In this document: one piece after another, positions 1 to 8,251 of the stretch
Position numbering within the stretch: the stretch's first letter is position 1
Layout: every line of letters starts with the position of its first letter
From: Microvirga thermotolerans
Lineage (GTDB): Bacteria; Pseudomonadota; Alphaproteobacteria; Rhizobiales; Beijerinckiaceae
Length of the DNA: 64,000 nucleotides
Assembly (NCBI RefSeq): GCF_009363855.1
Contig: NZ_CP045423.1
Coordinates: forward strand, 3,130,001-3,194,000
Reading direction: 5' to 3'
Made by a program: the position numbers and the translations under genes
The notes under the pieces: model-generated
Told to the model about the DNA's origin: nothing
Database searches by the model: none
The model's input: only the letters and a program-made list of their open reading frames with translations

Positions 1-100
1 CCAAGCCGAACTGCAATGTCATGCCCCGGAGCCCGAACCTGACGGCCGGTCGCCGAGGATAGTCCTTCCTCAAAGCAGCGCAACGCTGATCGAAGAGAGA

Positions 101-177
101 TGGCGCGCCCGAAAGGATTCGAACCTCTGACCCCCAGATTCGTAGTCTGGTGCTCTATCCAGCTGAGCTACGGGCGC
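101..177 (-). tRNA. tRNA-Arg (anticodon ACG)
   Basis: Reverse-strand cloverleaf of 77 nt. The 5' acceptor strand GCGCCCG (177-171) pairs with CGGGCGC, followed by discriminator G and an encoded CCA at 103-101. The anticodon stem CCAGA/TCTGG encloses the loop CTACGAA, giving anticodon ACG (arginine, CGN codons after A34 deamination). The T arm carries the usual GGTTCGAATCC. It reads away from the histidine kinase gene and appears to stand alone. Confidence 0.97.
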
Positions 178-223
178 TTGCTCGGCGGCTGCTTCAGGAA
201 GCAGCGTCGTCCGGAGGACGGCT

Positions 224-252
224 GAATTAAAGGGTTCGGATCGGGTTGGCAA
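224..252 (-). promoter_or_regulatory. Possible promoter of tRNA-Arg
   Basis: On the minus strand TTGCCA (252-247), a 17-base spacer and TAATTC (229-224) lie about 47 nt upstream of the mature tRNA. A short perfect hairpin (GCTGCTT, loop CAGG, AAGCAGC; 188-205) lies in the leader. The -10 match is modest, so this is a guess from spacing. Confidence 0.3.
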
Positions 253-294
253 GCCTCTTTCTGACGAAGCTGCGCAGGGGGAGCAAAATTTTTT

Positions 295-1722
295 TCATGC
301 CGTCCGGCGGTCGGGAATCACCACGCGGAAGCAGGTCCCGGTCTCGCCCTCGGCGAGGGAGATCCTCCCGCCGTGCAGCTGGACGAGTTCCGCCGTGATC
401 GCGAGGCCGAGGCCCGTCCCGCCCTTCCCGACGGAGCCCTGGAAGGGCGCGAAGAGCCCGGACCGGATGCGCTCGGGAATTCCGGGACCGTTGTCCTTGA
501 CGTCGATGACGACCTCGCCGCCCTCGCGCCTTGCCGCGACGGTCACCCGCGGCGCCCCCTCGAAGGATCCCGCCCGGCTCAGGGCCTGGACCGCGTTGCG
601 GACGAGGTTCACCAGGATCCGCGACAGCTGGTCCGGATCCGCGTCGACGGCGAGGCCCTCCGGGACCTCTCGGACGAAGGCGATGCCCTGCCCCGGGGCG
701 AGTTCGGTCAGGTGGGCGAGGTCGTCCACGAGAGGAGACAGCGGAATCGTCCGCCGCTGGGGCAGGCGCTCCGTCGCCCGTCCATAGGCCAGGGTCGCCT
801 CGCAGAACGCGATGGCGCGGCCGAGGGTGGAGACCAGGCGCGGGGCGATTCGCTGCACGCGCTCGTCGTTCACGTGGTCCAGCCGGTCGGTCAGAAGCTG
901 GGCGGTGGTCAGCATGTTGCGCAGTTCATGGTTGATCTTGCTGACCGCAAGCCCGAGCTCGGCGAGGCGGCGCTTCTGGCGCAGCTCCTCCGCAAGGGCG
1001 GTCTCCATGCGCGCCAGCGCCTGCTCGGCGAGGCCGATCTCGTCCGTCCGCTCGCTCGGCCTGATGACCCGGGAGGCATCCTCCGGCTGCTTGGAGAATT
1101 CGGCGATGTTGCCCGTCAGCCGCCGCACGGGGCGCACGATCGCCCATTGCAGGGCGAGATAGAGGAGGCCGGCGGTCAGCCCGGAAATGAACAGGGAGAC
1201 CAGAAGGATGTTGCGCGAGTAGACCAGCATCGCGTTGCGCAGCGGCCTCACGTCGAGCAGCATCTCCACGAACTCGACCCCCATGCCCGATCCGATGACG
1301 CGCACCGGATGCGCGGGAGGATCGAGCATCAGCTCGAACGCGTCGCGGATGCTCCGGGCCCAGGTGACGTTGCGCAGGTCGACGGTCTTGGCTACCTCCG
1401 CGGGCATGTCCCCCGTCGCGAGAAGGCTCCGCCGCCCGCCGCCGCGGATGGCGATGGCCTTGGCGCCGACGCCGGACAGGATTCGCATCTCGAGCTCGCC
1501 CGAGGGGTTCTGATCGGGCGCGGCGTCCAGCACGAGCGCCGCGATCTGCGCCGCGGCCAGGCGGTCGTTGAGCCAGGTCAGGCGGAAGTTCGCGATGGAG
1601 GGCACGTAGATGAGCACCTCCGCCACCATCAGGAAGAGCACGGTCAGGAACAGCAGGCGCGACGACAGGCCGAGGCGCTTCAGGAATCCCCCCGCGAGGA
1701 ATGGCGGCCGCTCAGCTCTCAT
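295..1722 (-). CDS. Sensor histidine kinase (HAMP, HisKA, HATPase), orphan
   Basis: Inner-membrane two-component sensor of 475 aa. Two hydrophobic segments (about residues 22-42 and 170-193) bound a periplasmic sensor region of about 125 residues. A HAMP-like linker (about 194-250) and a phosphoacceptor box SKINHELRNM (His near 265) follow. The ATPase domain has an N box (NLVRNAVQAL), a G1 box (DNGPGIP) and a G2 box (GGTGLGLA). The start is the ATG at 1722, 8 nt after the stop of the upstream oxidoreductase gene; a longer reading to 1902 would overlap that gene. It is the last gene of a three-gene operon. No response regulator is nearby, so its partner must be elsewhere. The signal is unknown; the operon context hints at a membrane or redox signal, which is inference. 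Confidence 0.9.
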   Translation of the reverse strand: MRAERPPFLAGGFLKRLGLSSRLLFLTVLFLMVAEVLIYVPSIANFRLTWLNDRLAAAQIAALVLDAAPDQNPSGELEMRILSGVGAKAIAIRGGGRRSLLATGDMPAEVAKTVDLRNVTWARSIRDAFELMLDPPAHPVRVIGSGMGVEFVEMLLDVRPLRNAMLVYSRNILLVSLFISGLTAGLLYLALQWAIVRPVRRLTGNIAEFSKQPEDASRVIRPSERTDEIGLAEQALARMETALAEELRQKRRLAELGLAVSKINHELRNMLTTAQLLTDRLDHVNDERVQRIAPRLVSTLGRAIAFCEATLAYGRATERLPQRRTIPLSPLVDDLAHLTELAPGQGIAFVREVPEGLAVDADPDQLSRILVNLVRNAVQALSRAGSFEGAPRVTVAARREGGEVVIDVKDNGPGIPERIRSGLFAPFQGSVGKGGTGLGLAITAELVQLHGGRISLAEGETGTCFRVVIPDRRTA

Positions 1723-1730
1723 CCGGTCCC

Positions 1731-3188
1731 TTACCCCAGGCGGCCGACGAAGCCGACCAGGCGTCTGATCCAGGGATTCTGCGCCGAAGGCTTCAAAAAT
1801 TCCACCGCGGCGCTCCGCGCGATCTCGGAGAGGGTCGGATGGGGATGGACGACGTTCGCCAGGTCCGTGACCTTCAGGTCCTTCTCCATGGCGAGGAGCC
1901 ACGGGGCGAGCAGCTCCCCGGCCCGGGGTCCGACGATGGTGCAGCCGAGGATGCGGCCGTGACGGGTGACGACCGCCTTGAGGTGGCCCGCCGTCCCGCG
2001 CTCGGCGCGGGCCCGGTCGTTCTCGGCGAAGGGCCAGCGCAGGATGCGGATGTCGCGGTGGCGCTCCCTCGCCTCCTCTTCCGTCGCCCCCGCCGCGGCG
2101 AGTTCGGGATCCGTGAGGACGAGCCGCGGAACCGGGGCGGCCCCGAGCCTTGCGGGAAGCCGGAACAGGGCATTGCGCACGACGAGGCCGGCCTGGTGAT
2201 TCGTCGCGTGCAGGGAGCCTTCCCCGCCCCAGGCGATGCCCTCGCCGATGGCGTAGACCCTGCCGTTGGTGGTCTTGAGCCCCGCATCGACCCGGATCCC
2301 CGCCGGTCCGGCTTCGATTCCCGCCTTGTCCAGGGCGAGGCCGTCGAGGTCGGGCGCCCGGCCGGCCGCGATCAGCAGGCGGCTTCCCTCGACGGTCTCC
2401 TCCCCCTCGCCGCCGCGCAGGACGAGGGCGACCCGGTCGCCCTGCCGGCGCTCCGCGCGCAGGACCTCCACGCCGGTTCGGACCACGATCCCCTCGGCGC
2501 GAAGCGCGCGTTCGAGAACCGCGGCCATCTCCGGGTCCTCGCCGGCGAGGAGGCGCGGCCCGGTCTCGACGAGGGTGACGCGGGCGCCGAGCCGCCGGCA
2601 GGCCTGGGCCAGTTCGACCCCGGCGACGGCACCCCCGAGGACCACGAGACGTTCGGGCAGAGTCTCGAGGTCGAGCAGGGTCTCGCCGGTCAGGTACGGA
2701 ACGTCTTCGAGCCCCGGAACGGCCGGAACCGCGGGCCGCGAATCGGCGGCGACGACGAAGCGGCGCGCCCTGACGGCGGCTTCCCCGGCCATGACGGTCG
2801 AGCGGTCGGCGAAGCGGGCCTCCGCCGCGACGACGCGGACGCCCATGGCCCGGAAGCGCTCCATGGAATCCAGGGGCGCGGCGGAGCGGACCGCTTCCCG
2901 CACGTGGGCCCGCACCCTCGCGAGATCCACCTGCAGCTCGCCGGAGGAGACAAGGCCGAAGGCGCCACCCCGGCGAAATTCCTCCGCGCGGCGCGCGGCG
3001 GCGGCCAGCGCCCCCGAGGCGAGGCTGCGGTCATGAAGGCTCGCCCCCTCCGGCCGTCTGGTCCCGGCCAGGACGACGGAGGCGCCGAGGGCGGCCGCGA
3101 GAGCCGCGACCGACAGCCCGGCGGAGCCGCCTCCGACGACGCAGATGTCCGGCTTGAGGGAATCCTTCGGGGCCGCTTCGCTCGTCAC
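1731..3188 (-). CDS. FAD-dependent pyridine nucleotide-disulfide oxidoreductase relative lacking the redox-active cysteine pair
   Basis: 485 aa, same fold family as mercuric reductase and dihydrolipoamide dehydrogenase. The N-terminal FAD motif is GGGSAG (about 19-24). A central NAD(P)H-binding region has the motif GGAVAGVE. The C-terminal dimer domain has the HPHPTLSE box that normally supplies the active-site His and Glu. Where the family has CxxxxC just after the first strand, this protein reads GTRRPEGASLHDRSLASG with no cysteine. The second FAD motif reads AIGEG rather than AxGD. The start is GTG at 3188, overlapping the upstream stop as GTGA, with AGAGGA ahead of it. It probably transfers electrons from NAD(P)H without disulfide chemistry; the substrate is unknown. 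Pairing of TVP38 proteins with such flavoproteins is known. Confidence 0.88.
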   Translation of the reverse strand: MTSEAAPKDSLKPDICVVGGGSAGLSVAALAAALGASVVLAGTRRPEGASLHDRSLASGALAAAARRAEEFRRGGAFGLVSSGELQVDLARVRAHVREAVRSAAPLDSMERFRAMGVRVVAAEARFADRSTVMAGEAAVRARRFVVAADSRPAVPAVPGLEDVPYLTGETLLDLETLPERLVVLGGAVAGVELAQACRRLGARVTLVETGPRLLAGEDPEMAAVLERALRAEGIVVRTGVEVLRAERRQGDRVALVLRGGEGEETVEGSRLLIAAGRAPDLDGLALDKAGIEAGPAGIRVDAGLKTTNGRVYAIGEGIAWGGEGSLHATNHQAGLVVRNALFRLPARLGAAPVPRLVLTDPELAAAGATEEEARERHRDIRILRWPFAENDRARAERGTAGHLKAVVTRHGRILGCTIVGPRAGELLAPWLLAMEKDLKVTDLANVVHPHPTLSEIARSAAVEFLKPSAQNPWIRRLVGFVGRLG

Positions 3189-4009
3189 TGTCGTTCCTCT
3201 CCGCTGCGCCCCCGCCGCCATCGGACGAGGACGGGGGCTAGCGCCAGGATTCCTAGCACGGCCAGGGCGATCGCCAACTCGGGAGTCAGGAGGTTTTCGG
3301 GGCTCAGGCCAAGCCGGCAGTCGCTCCCTCCTGCCCCCAGGCACCGCCGGTAGGCGGCCATGTGGCGGTCGATGGCCTCGTCGAGCCCAGATCCTGCCAC
3401 GGCGAAGGCGAAGGTCGCGGGCAGGACGCCGATCTGCGTCGCCACCAGGAAGGTCTTCAGCCGGACTCCGAACAGGGCCGCCGCGAGATTGGTGACCCAG
3501 AAGGGCATCACCGGCAGGAGCCGCATGAAGAGCAGGTAGGAAAAGGCATCCTTCCGGAACCCTTCGGCCAGGGCCTGGAGGCGCCGCCCCGCCCGGCGCC
3601 GGAGCAGCTCGCCGAGCGACGTGCGCGCGATCAGGAAGATGTTGACGCCCCCGGCGGTCGCGGCGAGCGCCGCGACGCCGCCGCCCACCGCCCAGCCGAA
3701 AAGGTAGCCGCCCAGGGCGGACATGAGGGCCGAAGCGGGGATGGAGAGGGTCACCATGGCCACGTAGGCGAGGGCATAGGTCAGCAGCGCCGCCGCCCGG
3801 TGCTCCGCCACGAAGCCGCGGAGGGCGTCGTGGTGGCGGACCAGACTCTCCAGGCTCAGGACGCGGTGCAGCCCGCTCGCGAAGAACGCCCCCGCCGCGA
3901 GCGCGACCAGCGCCAGGGGCAGGAACCGCCGGATGCGGCCCGGGACGTTTCCCGCCGTGTTCGCCTGTCCCCGCTCCGCCACGCCGCACTCCCCATTGCC
4001 GTCCCTCAT
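3185..4009 (-). CDS. TVP38/TMEM64 family (VTT/DedA-type) membrane protein
   Basis: 274 aa integral membrane protein. An N-terminal hydrophobic segment (about 30-46) is followed by the VTT core with re-entrant-type stretches (SIPASALMSALGGYLFG; LFMRLLPVMPFWVTNLAAALFG) and a C-terminal membrane segment near 240-262. The MRLLPVMPF stretch with arginine and prolines is typical of the family, some members of which act as lipid scramblases or half-transporters. The start ATG at 4009 has GGAAGGG about ten bases upstream. It is the first gene of the TVP38-oxidoreductase-kinase operon and overlaps the next gene by 4 nt. Substrate is unknown. Confidence 0.88.
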   Translation of the reverse strand: MRDGNGECGVAERGQANTAGNVPGRIRRFLPLALVALAAGAFFASGLHRVLSLESLVRHHDALRGFVAEHRAAALLTYALAYVAMVTLSIPASALMSALGGYLFGWAVGGGVAALAATAGGVNIFLIARTSLGELLRRRAGRRLQALAEGFRKDAFSYLLFMRLLPVMPFWVTNLAAALFGVRLKTFLVATQIGVLPATFAFAVAGSGLDEAIDRHMAAYRRCLGAGGSDCRLGLSPENLLTPELAIALAVLGILALAPVLVRWRRGRSGEERQ

Positions 4010-4098
4010 CTAGAACGGATACCCTTCCGGCCCAAGCCCGCCGCATCCCGGGTCACTTCCTCGTGAGGAGGGCCCGGGGCATCGAGGCCCCGGCGGCG

Positions 4099-4127
4099 TT
4101 GACTTTGGCCCTCCCTTCCTTCATAAG
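4099..4127 (+). promoter_or_regulatory. Likely rpmH promoter
   Basis: TTGACT (4099-4104), a 17-base spacer and CATAAG (4122-4127) lie in the divergent gap between the TVP38 gene and rpmH. The -35 matches five of six consensus bases. This leaves a leader of about 120 nt before rpmH. Confidence 0.55.
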
Positions 4128-4252
4128 CCCGCAAGCTGACGGCGCTCGTTTTGGGCGCTGATCGTTTTTTCGAGACAGTTTCGGGGTTTCCCCACAGATC
4201 CAGACGGGCGCGAGCCTCGAGCACCGCTGCCCCTTTCGACCGGAGATGAGCC

Positions 4253-4387
4253 GTGAAAAGGACGTATCAACCGAGCAAGCTCGTTCGCAAGCGCCGCCAT
4301 GGCTTCCGCGCGCGCATGGCGACCAAGGGTGGCCGCAAGGTCATCGCCGCTCGCCGCGCCCATGGCCGCAAGCGCCTGTCGGCGTAA
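4253..4387 (+). CDS. rpmH: 50S ribosomal protein L34
   Basis: A 44-aa, very basic protein of the large ribosomal subunit that begins [20 protein letters not shown] after the initiator and ends in a run of Arg, Lys and Ala, the classic L34 pattern and length. It starts with GTG at 4253 and lies 22 nt before rnpA, the near-universal rpmH-rnpA-yidC order. Essential translation gene. Confidence 0.98.
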   Translation: MKRTYQPSKLVRKRRHGFRARMATKGGRKVIAARRAHGRKRLSA

Positions 4388-4409
4388 CGCCGGCGCTCAG
4401 GGCTGACCG

Positions 4410-4856
4410 GTGCGCGACCCTCGCGCAGCCACGGTCGGGCGCCTGACGAAACGATCTGACTTCGTTGCGGCGGCCTCGGGCCGCCGCTTTCATACGGAGC
4501 GGATGACGGTCCAGGGCCGCCTGCGCGACGACCCGAGCGCCGATCGGCCTTCCGAAGCCGGGCTCCGGATCGGCCTGACCGTGACCAAGCGCGTCGGCCA
4601 TGCCACCGAGCGCAACCGGATCAAGCGGCGGCTCAGGAGCGCGTGCAGGACGGCCGGTCTGGATTATGCGGGCGTCCACGCCGATATCGTGGTGATCGGA
4701 CGGCGCGACATCCTGACCGCTGACTACGGCGTGCTCATCGACGATCTTCGGCGGGCGTTGCGTGTCGTCACCAAGCCGAAGACGGCGCGGCCCGAGGGCC
4801 GCCCTACCCCCTCCTCACCTCCCAACGGCGAGCGTCGCGGACATTCCCATGCGTAA
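4410..4856 (+). CDS. rnpA: Ribonuclease P protein component
   Basis: 148 aa basic protein that binds the RNase P RNA and helps process tRNA 5' ends. It shows the N-terminal GRLTKRSDF, the central [22 protein letters not shown] (the RNR signature) and the following LRRALR helix. Read from GTG at 4410; the real start could lie slightly downstream, but no better codon precedes the conserved [10 protein letters not shown]-terminal tail of about 25 residues rich in Pro, Arg and Ser exceeds the usual length. Its last 8 nt overlap yidC, so the two are translationally coupled. Confidence 0.96.
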   Translation: MRDPRAATVGRLTKRSDFVAAASGRRFHTERMTVQGRLRDDPSADRPSEAGLRIGLTVTKRVGHATERNRIKRRLRSACRTAGLDYAGVHADIVVIGRRDILTADYGVLIDDLRRALRVVTKPKTARPEGRPTPSSPPNGERRGHSHA

Positions 4857-6702
4857 TGAGAACAAAAACCTCATCGTCGCCATCGTGCTGTCGATGGCGG
4901 TTTTGATCGGCTGGCAGTACTTTTTCGCGGCGCCCGAGGCCGAGCGGCACCGTCAGGCCGCCCAGAACGCCCAGCAGACCGCGCAGCAGGCGAGCCCGGC
5001 CGTGCCGGCGCCGACACCGAGCCAGGCGGGCGGCCCCTCCGCTCCCGTCCCGGGCACGGTTCCGGCGACGCCTGCCGTCCCGACGGTCGAGTCCCGGGAG
5101 GCCGCGCTCGCGCGTTCGCCGCGCCTGCCCGTCGAGACCCCCGCCATCCTCGGCTCCATCAACCTGCGCGGCGGCCGCCTCGACGACGTGTCGCTGCGCA
5201 ACTATCACGAGACGGTGGACCCCAGGAGCCCGAACATCGTGCTCCTGTCGCCCTCCGGCAGCCAGAACCCCTACTATGCCGATTTCGGCTGGGTGGGCGC
5301 CCAGGCCGATTCCGTGCCCGGCCCGAACACGGTCTGGACCGCCGACAGGGACAAGCTGACTCCCGCGAGCCCGGTGACCCTCACCTGGGACAACGGCAAG
5401 GGCCAGGTCTTCCGCCGCACCATCTCGGTGGACGACAAGTTCATGTTCACCGTGAAGGACAGCGTCGAGAACCGCGGTTCCGAGCCCCTGACGCTGCATC
5501 CCTACGGCCTCGTCTCCCGCCATGGTCGGCCGACCACCCTCGGCTACTACGTGCTGCACGAGGGCCTGATCGGCGTCCTCGGCGACCAGGGCCTGCAGGA
5601 ATACACCTACGCCAAGCTCGACAAGGAGAACCCCGTCCTCGGGCAGAACGTGCTCGGCCGGACGTGGGACAACGTGACGGGCGGCTTCGTGGGCATCACG
5701 GACAAGTACTGGGCGGCCGCCGTCGTCCCGGACCAGGCGCAGAGCTACCAGGGCTCCTTCACCGTGCGCCAGGACCCCACCGGCCCGACCTATCAGGCGA
5801 ACGTCCTCGGCGCGGCGCAGACCGTGGCGCCCGGCGCGACGGTCGAGGCGACGAAGCGCGTGTTCGCCGGCGCGAAGGAGGTGGCGACGGTCGACCAGTA
5901 CGCCTCGAACCTGCAGATCAAGAACTTCGACCTCCTGATCGACTGGGGCTGGTTCTACTTCATCACCAAGCCGCTCTTTAAGGTCCTGGACTTCTTCTAC
6001 AAGCTCTTCGGCAATTTCGGCGTTGCGATCCTGCTCGTCACCGTGATCCTGAAGATCCTGTTCTTCCCGCTCGCCAACAAGTCCTACGCCTCCATGGCGA
6101 AGATGAAGGCGGTGCAGCCGGAGATGACCGCGATCCGCGAGCGCTACGCCGACGACAAGATGAAGCAGCAGCAGGCGCTGATGGAGCTCTACCGCAAGGA
6201 GAAGATCAATCCGGTCGCAGGCTGCTGGCCCGTCCTCATCCAGATCCCGGTCTTCTTCGCGCTCTACAAGGTGCTCTTCGTCACCATCGAGATGCGCCAT
6301 GCGCCCTTCTTCGGCTGGATCCGCGATCTCGCGGCGCCGGACCCGACCTCGGTGTTCAACCTGTTCGGCCTTCTGCCCTACGACCCGGGCGCGGTTCCGG
6401 TGATCGGCCACTTCCTCATGCTCGGCGCCTGGCCGATCATCATGGGCGTGACCATGTGGCTCCAGATGAAGATGAACCCCGAGCCGCCGGACCCGGTCCA
6501 GAAGCAGGTGTTCTCGTGGATGCCGGTGATCTTCACGTTCATGCTCGGCTCGTTCCCGGCCGGCCTCGTGATCTACTGGGCGTGGAACAACCTGCTCTCC
6601 GTGACCCAGCAGGCCTTCATCATGAAGCGCAACGGGGTGCGGATCGAGCTCTGGCACAACCTGCGCAGCACGTTCGGACGCAAGACGCCCGCCAAGGGCT
6701 GA
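4849..6702 (+). CDS. yidC: Membrane protein insertase YidC
   Basis: 617 aa insertase that folds and inserts inner-membrane proteins, alone or with SecYEG. The first transmembrane segment is at residues 6-25 ([19 protein letters not shown]). A Gln/Ala/Pro-rich linker and the large periplasmic beta domain (about 95-370) follow. The conserved C-terminal core has five membrane segments, including [17 protein letters not shown] and [20 protein letters not shown]. The start is the ATG at 4849 inside the rnpA end; longer readings lack the membrane start. A weak terminator hairpin follows the gene. Confidence 0.98.
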   Translation: MRNENKNLIVAIVLSMAVLIGWQYFFAAPEAERHRQAAQNAQQTAQQASPAVPAPTPSQAGGPSAPVPGTVPATPAVPTVESREAALARSPRLPVETPAILGSINLRGGRLDDVSLRNYHETVDPRSPNIVLLSPSGSQNPYYADFGWVGAQADSVPGPNTVWTADRDKLTPASPVTLTWDNGKGQVFRRTISVDDKFMFTVKDSVENRGSEPLTLHPYGLVSRHGRPTTLGYYVLHEGLIGVLGDQGLQEYTYAKLDKENPVLGQNVLGRTWDNVTGGFVGITDKYWAAAVVPDQAQSYQGSFTVRQDPTGPTYQANVLGAAQTVAPGATVEATKRVFAGAKEVATVDQYASNLQIKNFDLLIDWGWFYFITKPLFKVLDFFYKLFGNFGVAILLVTVILKILFFPLANKSYASMAKMKAVQPEMTAIRERYADDKMKQQQALMELYRKEKINPVAGCWPVLIQIPVFFALYKVLFVTIEMRHAPFFGWIRDLAAPDPTSVFNLFGLLPYDPGAVPVIGHFLMLGAWPIIMGVTMWLQMKMNPEPPDPVQKQVFSWMPVIFTFMLGSFPAGLVIYWAWNNLLSVTQQAFIMKRNGVRIELWHNLRSTFGRKTPAKG

Positions 6703-6740
6703 ACGCGGCAGGTCCGGACGCAACTTCGCCCGCATCACCG

Positions 6741-6765
6741 ATCCCCGGGGCTCCGCTCCGGGGAT
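6741..6765 (+). terminator. Hairpin after yidC
   Basis: ATCCCCGG, a 9-base loop and CCGGGGAT (6741-6765), then only TTCC. It sits 38 nt after yidC and is a plausible but weak intrinsic terminator for rpmH-rnpA-yidC. Confidence 0.4.
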
Positions 6766-6787
6766 TTCCGTTCGAGGGAGAGACCGC

Positions 6788-7429
6788 ATGACGACGGGAC
6801 CTGACCCGAAGACGCCGCACCCGATGCCGGGCCATCCGCGCGTCGGGTTTCTCAAGGCGTTCGTCGACCGGCCGAACATTCTCGTCGGCGACTACACCTA
6901 CTACGACGACCCGCGCGGCCCCGAGGCCTTCGTGGAGCGCTGCGTGCTGCACCATTACGATTTCATCGGCGACAGGCTGGTGATCGGGAAGTTCTGCGCC
7001 ATCGCGACCGGCGCCACCTTCGTCATGAACGGCGCCAATCACGCCACCACCGGCTTCTCCACCTATCCCTTCAATATCTTCGCGAACGGCTGGGAGAAGG
7101 GCTTCGACTGGGCGACGGTCCAGGCGGGCTTCAAGGGAGACACCGTCGTCGGGAACGACGTATGGATCGGCCATGAGGCGACGATCATGCCGGGCGTCGT
7201 CATCGGGGACGGCGCCATCGTCGCGGCGAAGTCCGTCGTGACCTCCGACGTGCCGCCCTACGCGATCGTCGGCGGCAACCCGGCGCGCCTCATCCGCAGG
7301 CGCTTCCCCGACGACGTGATCGCGGAGCTCCTGGCGATCCGCTGGTGGGACTGGGACGCCGAGAAGATCACCCGAAACCTCGGCGCCATCCGCGGGTCGG
7401 ACCTGGAGGCCCTCCGCAGGGCCGCCTGA
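6788..7429 (+). CDS. Hexapeptide-repeat acetyltransferase, CatB/Vat (xenobiotic acyltransferase) family
   Basis: 213 aa acetyl-CoA-dependent O-acetyltransferase with a left-handed beta-helix. The family active-site segment GANHATTGFSTYPF supplies the catalytic His. Hexapeptide coils run through VVGNDVWIGHEATIMPGVVIGDGAIVAAKSVV (read in parts), and the family end motif VGGNPARLIRRRF is present, followed by a helical tail with WWDWD. Length fits type B chloramphenicol and streptogramin A acetyltransferases. Good Shine-Dalgarno GAGGGAGA precedes the ATG. Chromosomal members of this family often have an unknown natural substrate, so resistance should not be assumed. It ends 17 nt from the convergent nudK. 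Confidence 0.88.
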   Translation: MTTGPDPKTPHPMPGHPRVGFLKAFVDRPNILVGDYTYYDDPRGPEAFVERCVLHHYDFIGDRLVIGKFCAIATGATFVMNGANHATTGFSTYPFNIFANGWEKGFDWATVQAGFKGDTVVGNDVWIGHEATIMPGVVIGDGAIVAAKSVVTSDVPPYAIVGGNPARLIRRRFPDDVIAELLAIRWWDWDAEKITRNLGAIRGSDLEALRRAA

Positions 7430-7446
7430 GGCGGGCCGCTCCGTCC

Positions 7447-8031
7447 TCAGGGGACCGTCAGCCCCTTCAACCTGGCGTATTGCAGGAGCATGACGGTCTT
7501 GCCGTCGACGATCTCCCCGCGGTCCACCATCAGCAGAGCCTCGTCGAGGGCGAGTTCCAGGACCTCGATGTCCTCGCCCTCGTCCTCGGCGCCGCCGCCC
7601 GCGCCGATCCTGTCGTCCGGGGAATAGCGCGCCACGAAGAAGACGAGCTGCTCGGTGACGCTGCCGGGGCTCATGAAGGCCCTGAGCACCCGCCGGGGCT
7701 CGCGCAGACGGTAGCCCAGCTCCTCCTCCGCCTCGCGGCGAATGCAGGTCTCGGGATCCCGGTCGTCGAGAAGCCCGGCGCAGACCTCGATGAGGGGTTC
7801 CGGATGGCCGCTCACATAGGCGGGCAGCCGGAACTGGCGCACGAGCAGAACCGTGCCCCGGGCCGGATCGTAGGGCAGGATCGCCGCGCCGTTGCCGCGG
7901 TCGTAGGTCTGGCGGACCTGCCGTTCGACCCGGCCGTCCCGGCGTGTGTAGTCGAACGTGACTCTCTTCAACACCGCCCAGTCGTCGGACAGAATGTCCA
8001 CCGAACGGATGCGGACCGGGTTCGTCGTCAT
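7447..8031 (-). CDS. nudK: Nudix hydrolase NudK, GDP-mannose pyrophosphatase type
   Basis: 194 aa enzyme expected to hydrolyse GDP-mannose and related nucleoside diphosphate sugars. The Nudix box reads GLLDDRDPETCIRREAEEELG, one residue shorter between its halves than the textbook motif, as in E. coli NudK. The NudK-specific segments MSPGSVTEQL, AGGGAEDEGEDIEVLEL and GEIVDGKT are all present. The start is the ATG at 8031 with GAGAGG upstream; the 34 residues upstream have no family support. Transcribed divergently from the CYTH-CHAD gene. Confidence 0.93.
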   Translation of the reverse strand: MTTNPVRIRSVDILSDDWAVLKRVTFDYTRRDGRVERQVRQTYDRGNGAAILPYDPARGTVLLVRQFRLPAYVSGHPEPLIEVCAGLLDDRDPETCIRREAEEELGYRLREPRRVLRAFMSPGSVTEQLVFFVARYSPDDRIGAGGGAEDEGEDIEVLELALDEALLMVDRGEIVDGKTVMLLQYARLKGLTVP

Positions 8032-8156
8032 GGCACCTCTCTCCCGCTCCGGCGCACAGCGCCGTCTGCTCGGGAACGAAATCACGGCCGCGCCGGACGG
8101 GCACCCCGACAGGTTCGTCCCCCTGCCCTCCAAACCTGAACGGCACGCGGCCGGCG

Positions 8157-8184
8157 TTGCTCGCGCTCGCCCCGCCTCTACATA
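8157..8184 (+). promoter_or_regulatory. Possible promoter of the CYTH-CHAD/engB operon
   Basis: TTGCTC (8157-8162), 16 bases, then TACATA (8179-8184), about 68 nt upstream of the ATG at 8252. Moderate match only. Confidence 0.35.
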
Positions 8185-8251
8185 AATCCTTTAGCCATGG
8201 CGGCGTCCCGACGGCGCCGCGAAGCCCGGCAGCAACCCGGACCGCGAGCCC

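Noticed and set aside
4804-6879. 691-codon minus-strand frame opposite yidC
   Set aside because: High-GC codon bias keeps the reverse frame open; composition is His/Arg/Asp/Leu rich, with no start signal, and yidC is certain.
6788-7429. Functional antibiotic resistance gene
   Set aside because: Family membership is clear, but chromosomal CatB/Vat relatives often have other roles and nothing around it suggests a resistance cassette.
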